A DNA stretch of 6,148 nucleotides from Anaerolineae bacterium (GCA_030597485.1 JAUVRU010000147.1:1-6148), one strand, 5' to 3'. Positions 1 through 5,696 are shown, numbered from the stretch's first letter. Translations and numbers: made by a program. Notes: generated by a model from the sequence alone, not told the origin.

Positions 1-802
1 ATCGGTCGAGGGACCGGCTGTGCTGAAAGACCTGAAAGATCCGGCAAGCGGGGAGGAGCAGAAGGTGGATATCGCCTGACAAGGCCCGCAATCGCGGACA
101 ATTCGCCTGCGTCTGGCCGACGACAGAGAGACAGACAGCGGGCTCCGGTGGCTGCAACGAACGGACTTGATGGATGGTCGCCTTGCCGGCACCAACGTGA
201 TCATCGCACGCACTGGATACACCGGCGAGGATGTGGGCTACGAGATCTTCATGCATCCTGATGAGGCACCACACCTGTGGAAGACCATCCTGGAGGCTGG
301 CAGTGACCTGGGGGTCAAGCCGGCCGGGTTGGGTGCGCGCGACTCCACGCGCACCGAGGCCGGGCTTCCGCTCTACGGCCACGAGCTGGCCGGTCCGTAC
401 CATATCACTCCAGCCGAATGTGGCTTCGCCTCCTATGTCAAGCTCCACAAGCCTTTCTTCGTGGGACGCAAAGCCACTATCGAACGGATGAACACCAGCC
501 GGATGAGCGTGATTCGTTTCCGCCTGGACGAGAAGGGCGTGCGATTGGCCAGGACGGGCGACTTGGTGGTGAACCGCCGGGGCCGGGTGATCGGATGGGT
601 AACCTCATGTGCCATCGGGCAGGATGGCTACCTGATCGGTATGGCCTACGTCGAGAAGACCAGAGCTGAGGTAGGGGCCAGAATCGGCGTGTTCAACGCC
701 AGTCGACAGACGAAATCGGAGAAGGGTGACTCCCAGTTGGGCGATGAGGTAGTGCTGCACCAGTGGGCGACGGTGCTGCCCCGTTTCGCCATGCGGGAAT
801 GA
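1..802 (+). pseudogene. gcvT: Glycine cleavage system T protein (aminomethyltransferase), 3' part, with one internal stop
   Basis: GcvT takes the aminomethyl group from lipoylated H protein, releases ammonia and passes the one-carbon unit to tetrahydrofolate in the cytoplasm. The frame is open from the left edge (position 2) to a TGA at 77-79 and, in the same frame, from 80 to the TGA at 800-802. GcvT signatures lie on both sides: VDIA, then the stop, then QGPQSR (the family's VDIA-L-QGP segment), followed by IIARTGYTGEDVGYEIF, GLGARDSTRTEAGLPLYGHEL and the C-terminal barrel domain with KPFFVGRKA and GWVTS. The N-terminal half lies outside the window. The DPASGE stretch before VDIA resembles the longer GcvT form that I associate with Chloroflexota-like bacteria (from memory). 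A piece starting at TTG 167 or ATG 170 has no ribosome binding site and would lack most of the folate domain, so it is not a separate gene. No glycine-cleavage partner is visible. Family assignment is firm; whether the gene is truly broken is uncertain. Confidence 0.88.
77..79 (+). other. In-frame TGA inside gcvT
   Basis: TGA sits exactly where the family normally has a hydrophobic residue, usually Leu, between VDIA and QGP. Among Leu codons only TTA is one base away (T to G). The reading frame is the same before and after, so this is a nonsense change and not an indel. Confidence 0.85.
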
Positions 803-831
803 GGAGGAAGCAGAGCGGGCCGAAGGCTGAC

Positions 832-1275
832 TCAGGGACGCAGCCGTACGTATGCCAGCTCTGGACGGGCCAGACTCTCCTGGCGCACAACGCCTAAACC
901 ATAGGTGCGCGCCACCTGCAAAACCTGTTCCACGCGCAACAGGAACTGAGTGGTAGAAACCGGCTTGACCAGGTAGTCCACCACCATAGGCCCACAGTCA
1001 AAGGCCCGCTCTATCTCTCGTGACAACCCCTTGGCGCTCACGAATATGATGGGAGTCGTTGGGGACTCCTTGCCAATCAGCCGGGCGGCGTCGTAGCCAG
1101 TCATCATGGGCATGCGCACATCCAATATCACCACGTCAATTGGCTCATCGCGCACGATCTGCACCGCCTGTGCGCCATTGATAGCCTCGTGCACAGCATA
1201 ACCTTCCGCACGTAGAACGAAGGCGAACAGCTGGCGGCAGCTTCGATCATCTTCCGCGTAGAGGACAGTGGGCAT
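832..1275 (-). CDS. Stand-alone response regulator receiver protein (CheY-like)
   Basis: This is a 147-residue cytoplasmic protein made of one receiver domain plus a tail of about 25 residues with no recognisable output domain. Numbered from the ATG at 1275, it has the acidic Mg2+ pocket E8-D9-D10, phospho-acceptor D52 in the ILDVRMP strand, switch Ser S80, switch Tyr Y101 and the invariant K104-P105. All phosphotransfer residues are present, so it should accept phosphate from a histidine kinase, which is not in the window. Two adjacent ATG codons are available (1278 and 1275). The complement of GAGGT (1281-1285) is only 2 nt from the first but 5 nt from the second, so 1275 is preferred. The loop before DYLVKP reads CGPMVV and appears about two residues longer than the usual G-A-D-D form. 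It is convergent with gcvT (29-nt gap, no clear terminator) and lies 288 nt downstream of the reductase, with its own promoter. Probable role: phosphorelay or protein-protein signalling; target unknown. Confidence 0.94.
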   Translation of the reverse strand: MPTVLYAEDDRSCRQLFAFVLRAEGYAVHEAINGAQAVQIVRDEPIDVVILDVRMPMMTGYDAARLIGKESPTTPIIFVSAKGLSREIERAFDCGPMVVDYLVKPVSTTQFLLRVEQVLQVARTYGLGVVRQESLARPELAYVRLRP

Positions 1276-1348
1276 CATCTACCTCGCTTTCTGCAAGCCG
1301 GCGACCGTTGTGGGAGATCTCTCGGCGACGCAATCGGTTCCCCTCTTG

Positions 1349-1383
1349 CCTGGCGCTGCCAGGTGCCATTTTATTGGCGCTGC
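1349..1383. repeat. Small palindrome and 9-bp direct repeat in the response-regulator leader
   Basis: CCTGGC-GCT-GCCAGG (1349-1363) is a perfect 6-bp inverted repeat. TGGCGCTGC occurs at 1351-1359 and again at 1375-1383, and GCCA/TGGC arms (1365-1368, 1375-1378) offer a competing hairpin. All of this lies within the predicted 5' leader of the response-regulator mRNA. No U-tract follows on the minus strand. It could be an operator or an RNA structure; the function is not established. Confidence 0.4.
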
Positions 1384-1423
1384 GAAGGGTGCAACATCTC
1401 CCAGGACCAACCTTACATAAGGC

Positions 1424-1452
1424 ATTGTATCACAGAAAGAAGGTTATGGCAA
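1424..1452 (-). promoter_or_regulatory. Sigma70-type promoter for the response regulator
   Basis: On the minus strand, -35 TTGCCA (complement of 1447-1452) and -10 TACAAT (complement of 1424-1429) are separated by exactly 17 bp, each with one mismatch to consensus. The predicted transcription start is near 1417, giving a leader of about 142 nt before the ATG at 1275. The promoter lies between the reductase stop and the regulator, so the regulator need not depend on the upstream operon. Confidence 0.72.
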
Positions 1453-1485
1453 GTACGATTCTCCTCTTTTGATCGGACGTGTCCT

Positions 1486-1515
1486 GCTCAAAGAATCAGC
1501 CCCCCGAGTTTGAGC
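1486..1515. repeat. Inverted repeat downstream of the reductase gene
   Basis: GCTCAAA (1486-1492) and TTTGAGC (1509-1515) are perfect 7-bp arms with a 16-nt spacer. A second overlapping GC-rich stem (CCCCGgAG with CTCGGGG, read on the minus strand) could form instead. This is a plausible 3'-end structure for the leftward operon, but no T-tract follows, so a classical intrinsic terminator is not claimed. Apart from this and the promoter at 1424-1452, the gene-free stretch 1276-1563 holds only the leader repeats and no supportable small ORF. Confidence 0.3.
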
Positions 1516-1563
1516 GCTCCGGGGAGCCCACATCACGGTTCTGCAGACAGCCTCGTCCCGCCC

Positions 1564-2343
1564 TCATACCAGAATAGACCACCCGCCGTCCACAACGATT
1601 GTCTGGCCCACCATCATGGACGCGTCGTCCGAACACAGAAAGGCTACCACCCTGGCTACGTCTTGCGGCGTTACCACTCGATCGGCTGGCGTCCGCCTGG
1701 TACCCTCCTTGAGTGCCTCGCTGACATCAATGGGGAAATACTTGAGGGCATCCGTATCGACGATGCCGGGCGAGACGGCGTGGGCGATGATTCCTTTTGG
1801 TGCCAGCTCTACCGCCAGGTAGCGAATGATGGCATCAATGGCTGCCTTGCTGACGCCGACGATACCATACCCCTGGAAAACCCGCGTGCTGCCGAAGCTG
1901 GTAATACCAATAATCCGTCCCCACCCTTGCGCCTCCATCAGGGGCACGGCAAGGCGGGCACAGCGCAGGATCGAGCGGGCATTGATGTCCAGCGTCCAAT
2001 CCCAGTATTTGTCTTCCGTCTAGGTGATCGAGCGCAGGACACCACTGGCAGCATTGCCCACCAGGATGTCGCAGCGCCCGAACTGGGAACGCACCTGCTC
2101 AAACATGGCTTGGATGTCTGCGACATTGCCCACATTGGCCTTCACGGCTATGGCCCGTCGCCCCTTGCCCTCAATCCTGGCGATCACTTCTCCGGCCGCC
2201 GAGCGTTTGCGCAGGTAGTTGACCACAATGTCGGCGCCACGGTCTGCCAGCTCGAGGGCAATCGCTCGCCCGATGCCTCGGGATGAGCCCGTGACCAGCG
2301 CAACCCGCCCGCTCAGTGGTTGATGAACCGTACCATCAGACAT
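1564..2343 (-). pseudogene. fabL: FabL-type enoyl-ACP reductase (short-chain dehydrogenase), one internal amber stop
   Basis: Read through the TAG at 2020-2022, this is about 259 codons (B. subtilis FabL has about 250) and aligns from end to end with that enzyme, which reduces the enoyl-ACP double bond with NADPH in the last step of fatty-acid elongation. From the ATG at 2343: the nucleotide-binding turn TGSSRGIG is at 18-25, GNAASGVLR precedes the stop at codon 108, YWDWTLDIN follows it, the active-site pair is Y159 and K166 (YGIVGVSK), and the C terminus is IVVDGGWSILV. Tyr-x6-Lys spacing is the enoyl-reductase arrangement; ketoreductases such as FabG use Tyr-x3-Lys, so FabL is favoured over FabG. 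The first Asn of the usual NNAAS is Gly. Start 2343 is chosen because GAGGTG (complement of 2350-2355) lies 6 nt upstream; longer starts lack one. It is probably the third gene of the leftward operon, 47 nt after the DUF2270 gene. As written, only a 107-residue fragment would be made. Confidence 0.87.
2020..2022 (-). other. In-frame TAG inside the FabL-type reductase
   Basis: The amber codon falls between VLRSIT and TEDKYWDW. B. subtilis FabL, as I recall it, has VLRPVM-E-LEETHWDW there, so the stop aligns with Glu, and GAG to TAG is a single base change. The frame is unchanged across the stop and both sides keep strong homology. Confidence 0.85.
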
Positions 2344-2349
2344 GTGCCG

Positions 2350-2355
2350 CACCTC
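2350..2355 (-). promoter_or_regulatory. Ribosome binding site fixing the reductase start
   Basis: GAGGTG on the minus strand stands 6 nt before the ATG at 2343. The upstream in-frame candidates (ATG 2367, TTG 2388) have no comparable site. This settles a start that otherwise could be up to 15 residues longer. Confidence 0.7.
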
Positions 2356-2390
2356 TGCCGGTAGCATCCGTGTTTCTTTCTGGAACAACG

Positions 2391-3493
2391 CTACGATTCG
2401 GCTTCTGCACGCAGCGGCACAAACCCTGATCCTAGCACCTCGTGGGCCGGTGACACAATGACAAACGCTTCGGGGTCCAACTCACTCACCAGAGACCTGA
2501 GCTTGCCCACCTCCGTCACGGTCAATGCACACAGAAGCACCGAATGCATCTGTCCCGTGAACATACCGGTGCCAAACAGTGAGGTTACCCCCCGCTTCAT
2601 ATCGCTGAGGATCCGCTCGCCCACCACCTGCGCGTGATCGGTGATGATGAAAGCCAGCAATTGCTGGCGCCTTTGGCTCGGGCGGAACCACGCCCGCCAG
2701 CCGCCACTCGCCTCGCGAGCGGGCGGTGCCCCCTCCCCTGTCCGAATCCGCCCAGGTCTTGTGCCGAACCGACGCAGCACCTCGCCCGAGGCCTGCTGCA
2801 GGCCCACAGTCAGCACACCCAGCGCCATCAGCCCGACGTTGAAGACAATGCCAGCTGCCAACACCGCCCAGCCGGGCACCGCACCGAGCGCAGCCCGATT
2901 GACGAAATCGGACCAGGACGTGACGGCCATGGGATGCAGTGCCACGTTCGCCACCCATGCCAACGCCAGGCGAAGTAGATCCACATGTAGTTGCGCCGGT
3001 AGCGCCGCCCCAAAGCCTCCCAACTCGAGATGGTGAAATGGGGATGTAGCAGGTTGTCCGCCAGGGTCTCAGCCCAGTCAGCGGCTGGTTGGAATGGCGG
3101 AACCAACATGGCTGCAAAAAAATCCGTCTCCATCAGCCGCACCCGGGCGCTCCACACCTCATAGAACCGATACCGGCGCGCCTCAATGTACAAGAACAGT
3201 GTGACCAACAAGGTGGTCAACAAGATGACGCTGTGACTGCCCAGACCTCGGCTGAAGGCAAAGGGAATAGTCGCGCCAGTGGTGATCACGGCCCAGTTGG
3301 TGGTGACGTCCAGCCGCTGGCGCCAGACGTCAGCCCGTTGAACCTGGGATCTGAAGAAATGCACCATCGCTGTGTTGAACTCGCTGGCCTTCAGCCGGTA
3401 GCCACGAAAGGTCCACACCGGTTCCGGGCTCGACTTCTCCCTCTTCACCGCCTCCCCCCAGCCTGATGACGAGGCCCCGGCTTTGTCGCTCAT
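2391..3493 (-). pseudogene. DUF2270 membrane protein fused to a DUF2179 domain, single frameshift
   Basis: Two overlapping frames form one gene: 3493 to about 2975, then about 2975 to the TAG at 2391-2393. Restoring one C near 2975 gives 367 residues. The N-terminal two thirds match DUF2270: FRGYRLKASEFNTAMVHFFR (about 29-48), membrane stretches at about 66-82 and 86-104, LMETDFFAAMLVPPF (about 120-134), then hydrophobic segments at about 174-188 and 211-233 ending in VGLQQASGEVL. A polar linker (about 238-277) leads to a DUF2179 domain (about 278-360; AFIITDH, RGVTSLFGTGMFTG, LDPEAFVIVS, HEVLG) like the cytosolic tail of YitT-family membrane proteins. Neither domain has an established function; a membrane protein with a cytosolic ligand-sensing module is my inference. 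AAGGAGG (complement of 3504-3510) lies 10 nt before the ATG. It probably follows the phosphatase in one transcript (72-nt gap). As written, translation runs on out of frame to 2828, making a 221-residue product without the last membrane segments or DUF2179. Confidence 0.87.
2971..2985 (-). other. Frameshift site (one missing base) in the DUF2270-DUF2179 gene
   Basis: The upstream frame reads NYMWIY up to the TAC at 2977-2975. The downstream frame resumes family-like sequence (LRLALAWVAN) at CTT 2975-2973, so the C at 2975 would have to be used twice. A CC run shortened to C explains this, and 1103 nt plus 1 is divisible by 3. The sequence there (CTACTTC) is not an X-XXY-YYZ slippery heptamer. 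Confidence 0.85.
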
Positions 3494-3503
3494 TACACCT
3501 GAG

Positions 3504-3510
3504 CCTCCTT
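3504..3510 (-). promoter_or_regulatory. Strong Shine-Dalgarno of the DUF2270-DUF2179 gene
   Basis: AAGGAGG on the minus strand, 10 nt before the ATG at 3493, is the best match to the anti-Shine-Dalgarno sequence in the window. No promoter with acceptable spacing is visible in the 72-nt gap, which favours co-transcription with the upstream phosphatase gene. Confidence 0.65.
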
Positions 3511-3537
3511 CAATACCATTGTCCCTCCGGCCAACTT

Positions 3538-3562
3538 GCAGGCTTCTCGGGAAGACCCCTGC
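3538..3562 (-). other. Stem-loop immediately after the phosphatase stop codon
   Basis: On the minus strand GCAGG-ggt-CTTC-ccga-GAAG-CCTGC can fold into a 9-bp stem with a 3-nt bulge and a CCGA loop, starting 3 nt after the TGA at 3566-3568. There is no U-tract, so an mRNA-processing or 3'-end-stabilising hairpin inside the operon is more likely than a terminator. Confidence 0.4.
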
Positions 3563-3565
3563 GGG

Positions 3566-4366
3566 TCACGCAAGAGACCTTCTTTCTGTGATGCGCTCAC
3601 GGAAATAACTCAGTGCCCAAGGCGCACCCGCCAACAAAGGCTCAGGCAGCTTGCCGACATCGGTCATCGTGGCCAGATCAAGGGGATGTCCAGAAAGACA
3701 ACCCATGTCGCCCCCAGCGAGACGCAAGAGAGGCAAAGCGCCGGCAATATCCCACAGCGCAACGCGTCCCACCAGGGCAGCCACTGCCGTGCCCCTGGCC
3801 ACGTAGCAGATGTGCGCCGCCATGCTGCCGAAGGCACGCGCCTTGCCCACGAAGTCAATGCAGTAATCACGATGAGCCTCTGCTGTGATGCACAGGAAGG
3901 AGTTGGCATCGCCATATCCACTGGTGTCCACCTGAATGGGATCACCATTCAGCAAGGCCACCTGCCCATCGCATAGATAGAACTCATCAATCAGGGGCAT
4001 GTAGAAGACACCAGCCACCGACTGCCAGTCCTGCAGGATACCTACTGAGATTCCCCACACCGGCAGGCCACCGGCATAGGCGGCAGTGCCATCTATGGGG
4101 TCAATGACCCACACCCGCCCGCTGCGCCCCGGGTGTGTCTTCATCTCCTCTCCCACCAGACCGTCTTCAGGGAACTTCCGGCCGAGCGCATCGCGCAGTG
4201 ACTCCTCAATCTGCCGATCCGCCACGGTAACGGGCGTGTTGTCAGGCTTACTCTCAGGGGTCACGTGTCGAAAATGGCGCAGGGCTATCTTCCCAGCCGC
4301 ACGTATCACCTGCTCAAGCCACTCGAAGTCCACATCATCAACCGGGTTGTTCTGTCGTTCGTCCAT
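3566..4366 (-). CDS. Inositol monophosphatase family phosphatase
   Basis: This is an intact 266-residue cytoplasmic protein of typical family length. Members are Mg2+-dependent, Li+-sensitive phosphatases acting on inositol phosphates, histidinol phosphate or 3'-phosphoadenosine nucleotides. From the ATG at 4366: D42-NTPVTVADR (substrate-side segment), the metal ligand region GEE at 72-74, the core metal motif D89-PID92-GT, PVWGISVGI at 102-110, GS-x3-HICYVARG at 180-192, and the second metal motif W205-D206-IAG. All metal-binding positions seem present. The sequence does not decide between SuhB, HisN and CysQ-like specificity. The frame is open upstream to an ATG at 4510, but homology begins at about residue 13 of the shorter form and the longer form would run across the promoters, so 4366 is chosen. 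It has no Shine-Dalgarno, and its promoter is placed for a leaderless mRNA. It is the first gene of the leftward operon, divergent from the Na/Pi-like transporter. Confidence 0.92.
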   Translation of the reverse strand: MDERQNNPVDDVDFEWLEQVIRAAGKIALRHFRHVTPESKPDNTPVTVADRQIEESLRDALGRKFPEDGLVGEEMKTHPGRSGRVWVIDPIDGTAAYAGGLPVWGISVGILQDWQSVAGVFYMPLIDEFYLCDGQVALLNGDPIQVDTSGYGDANSFLCITAEAHRDYCIDFVGKARAFGSMAAHICYVARGTAVAALVGRVALWDIAGALPLLRLAGGDMGCLSGHPLDLATMTDVGKLPEPLLAGAPWALSYFRERITERRSLA

Positions 4367-4373
4367 GTGGTGC

Positions 4374-4402
4374 AGTTTACCACACAACCAGTGTTTTGTC
4401 AC
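4374..4402 (-). promoter_or_regulatory. Predicted promoter of the phosphatase operon, giving a leaderless mRNA
   Basis: On the minus strand, -35 GTGACA (complement of 4397-4402) and -10 TAAACT (complement of 4374-4379) are 17 bp apart. The -10 ends 7 nt before the ATG at 4366, so transcription should begin at or one base before the start codon. The absence of any Shine-Dalgarno upstream of that ATG agrees with this. The -10 matches consensus at four of six positions, so confidence is moderate. Confidence 0.55.
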
Positions 4403-4403
4403 A

Positions 4404-4412
4404 CGTCGGACG
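4404..4412. promoter_or_regulatory. Short palindrome between the divergent -35 boxes
   Basis: CGTC-G-GACG is a 9-bp dyad within the 12 bp that separate the two opposed -35 elements. A protein bound here could touch both promoters. The arms are only 4 bp, so chance is a real alternative. Confidence 0.2.
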
Positions 4413-4414
4413 AA

Positions 4415-4443
4415 TTGACCGATTTGGATTTGGCTGCTAGAAT
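4415..4443 (+). promoter_or_regulatory. Sigma70-type promoter of the Na/Pi-like transporter and stress-protein operon
   Basis: TTGACC (4415-4420), a 17-bp spacer and TAGAAT (4438-4443) each differ from consensus at one position. The predicted start is near 4450, giving a leader of about 85 nt before the ATG at 4535. It lies back to back with the phosphatase promoter, and the -35 boxes are 12 bp apart. Confidence 0.78.
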
Positions 4444-4466
4444 CCGGACACGCTCGGTCTCCACCA

Positions 4467-4493
4467 GGAAGAGATCTGCACGTCTCCCCTTCC
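4467..4493 (+). other. Possible hairpin in the transporter mRNA leader
   Basis: GGAAGAGA (4467-4474) can pair with TCTC-ccc-TTCC (4483-4493), forming 8 bp with a 3-nt bulge and an 8-nt loop. It lies 31 nt upstream of the ribosome binding site, so it would not occlude it directly. No known riboswitch class is recognised. Confidence 0.25.
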
Positions 4494-4523
4494 TCCAGAT
4501 TGGCGGCCATACGGTCGGACTAC

Positions 4524-4528
4524 AGGAG
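4524..4528 (+). promoter_or_regulatory. Ribosome binding site that fixes the transporter start
   Basis: AGGAG is followed by 6 nt and ATG at 4535. The reading frame is open back to 4265 with earlier possible starts, but those lie upstream of, or inside, the promoter at 4415-4443, so this site decides the start. Confidence 0.75.
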
Positions 4529-4534
4529 CGTTGC

Positions 4535-5683
4535 ATGGAAGACCCACCCTTCGCAGACTCCGGTGCTCCAGCCTCATCCAGCACGTCGGTTTCGCCAACC
4601 GCAAGGGCAGCCGGCCTGGCGGGCATGGCACATGCCGCGCTCACCCCAGCTCGCTTGGGCAAGGTCGGCCTGTTTCTCGTCAGTCTGTTCCTGTTCATCC
4701 TGGCTCTCACGCTGATGAAGGAGGGAGCGAACGGTTTCGCGCCGCTGGTGCGCGACAGATTCGCCATTACCGGCATTCTCGACAGCCTCGGCTTTGGCTG
4801 GCTTTGCGCCTACCTGCTCATGAGTGGATCCCCAGTGGCAGCCACGGCCTTGACCTTCTACAACGCCGGCATACTGAACCAGCTAAGCACCTTTGCCATG
4901 ATCACCGGCAGCCGGCTGGGAGCCAGTTTCATCGTGCTCTCTGTTGGCTTCATCTACGTGTTGCGCGGCCGCGATCGTGCCACCAGCCTGGGTATGGGAC
5001 TGCTGTCGCTGGCAGTGACCGGGTCCACGTACCTGCTCGGTATGGTTATCGGGCTAAGCGCGCTGAGAGCATGGCTGCCTGACTCACTGTATCTACACTC
5101 TGGCGTTGCACTTGGCCCCACCACCGATTTGACCTTTGATCCCCTCATCGGGAGTCTGTTGTCATTCCTGCCTCACTGGGGCTTGTTCCTGGTAGGGTTG
5201 GGCATCATGTTGGTCAGCTTCAACCTCTTTGACCGCTGTCTGCCACAGATGGCGATCAAGAGCAGCCACGTAGGTGGTGTGTCACAGCTGGTCTATCGAC
5301 GATGGGTCATGTTTCTGCTGGGCGCGGCCGTCACTCTCATCTCAATGTCGGTGAGCGTTTCCCTTGGCATTCTGGTGCCCCTGAGCAATCGCGGCTTCGT
5401 CCGCCGCGAGAACGTCGTCCCCTACATACTGGGCGCCAACATCACCACGTTCATCGACACCCTGTTGGCCTCAGTGCTGCTCGGCAATCCGGCTGCCTTC
5501 ACAATTGTCCTGATCCAGATGACCAGCATTACCCTCGTGTCCGCTGTCATCTTGGCGACGGCCTATCGCCCCTACGAACGTTCGGTGTTGCGATTCACAA
5601 GCTGGGTGACGGCCAGAAACCGTAACTTGATAGTCTTCATGATCTCAATTTTCGCGATTCCCATTGTCTTGATGCTGCTGTAG
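4535..5683 (+). CDS. Na/Pi-cotransporter-like integral membrane protein
   Basis: This 382-residue protein is dominated by hydrophobic segments, the first at about 43-61 after a Ser/Ala/Pro-rich, probably cytosolic, N terminus of about 40 residues. It shows the two-fold architecture of the NptA/PhoU-less Na/Pi family: one half with GSPVAATALTFYNAG (98-112) leading to GSRLGAS (125-131), the other with SVSVSLGILVPLSNRG (272-287) leading to GANITTF (300-306). The second motif matches the family's GANIGTT. The QSSSAT substrate/Na+ signature is not intact in either half: the equivalent sites read SGSPVA and SVSVSL. Phosphate transport is therefore unproven, and another anion or a regulatory role is possible. 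No PhoU tail is present. It is the first gene of a rightward operon, with the universal stress gene 13 nt downstream and an inositol-phosphatase-family gene divergent upstream. Confidence is good for membrane topology, moderate for family, low for substrate. Confidence 0.78.
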   Translation: MEDPPFADSGAPASSSTSVSPTARAAGLAGMAHAALTPARLGKVGLFLVSLFLFILALTLMKEGANGFAPLVRDRFAITGILDSLGFGWLCAYLLMSGSPVAATALTFYNAGILNQLSTFAMITGSRLGASFIVLSVGFIYVLRGRDRATSLGMGLLSLAVTGSTYLLGMVIGLSALRAWLPDSLYLHSGVALGPTTDLTFDPLIGSLLSFLPHWGLFLVGLGIMLVSFNLFDRCLPQMAIKSSHVGGVSQLVYRRWVMFLLGAAVTLISMSVSVSLGILVPLSNRGFVRRENVVPYILGANITTFIDTLLASVLLGNPAAFTIVLIQMTSITLVSAVILATAYRPYERSVLRFTSWVTARNRNLIVFMISIFAIPIVLMLL

Positions 5684-5688
5684 AGGTG
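5683..5688 (+). promoter_or_regulatory. Ribosome binding site overlapping the transporter stop
   Basis: GAGGTG begins at the last base of the TAG stop (5681-5683) and is 8 nt from the ATG at 5697. Stop and ribosome binding site overlap, indicating translational coupling of the two genes. Confidence 0.7.
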
Positions 5689-5696
5689 AAACGAAC

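Noticed and set aside
77..97. Selenocysteine insertion at the gcvT TGA, because a small CCGC-AATC-GCGG hairpin follows at 86-97
   Set aside because: A 4-bp stem is far shorter than bacterial SECIS elements, GcvT is not a known selenoprotein family, and the site is a hydrophobic structural position.
803..831. Bidirectional terminator between convergent gcvT and the response regulator
   Set aside because: Only a 3-bp GCC/GGC pairing and no T-tract on either strand were found.
2020..2022. Pyrrolysine or reassigned amber codon in the reductase
   Set aside because: TAG ends two other genes in the window, the enzyme family has no pyrrolysine, and no pylTSBCD genes are visible.
1363..2286. A 307-codon plus-strand open frame over the reductase gene
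   Set aside because: It is antisense to the FabL-type gene, has no recognisable family, no ribosome binding site, and a composition (Arg, Pro, His, Gly rich) typical of an antisense frame in GC-rich DNA.
2482..3117. A third minus-strand frame of 211 codons inside the DUF2270-DUF2179 gene
   Set aside because: It overlaps the frame with clear homology and shows no family sequence of its own. The two other minus-strand frames account for the whole protein.
1564..4366. A defence island or other novel gene system
   Set aside because: All genes belong to housekeeping or general membrane and signalling families. No nuclease, reverse transcriptase, toxin-antitoxin pair or repeat array was seen.
4265..4534. 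A 90-residue N-terminal extension of the transporter-like protein
   Set aside because: It would place the promoter (4415-4443) inside the coding region and overlap the start of the divergent phosphatase gene. AGGAG before ATG 4535 gives a better start.
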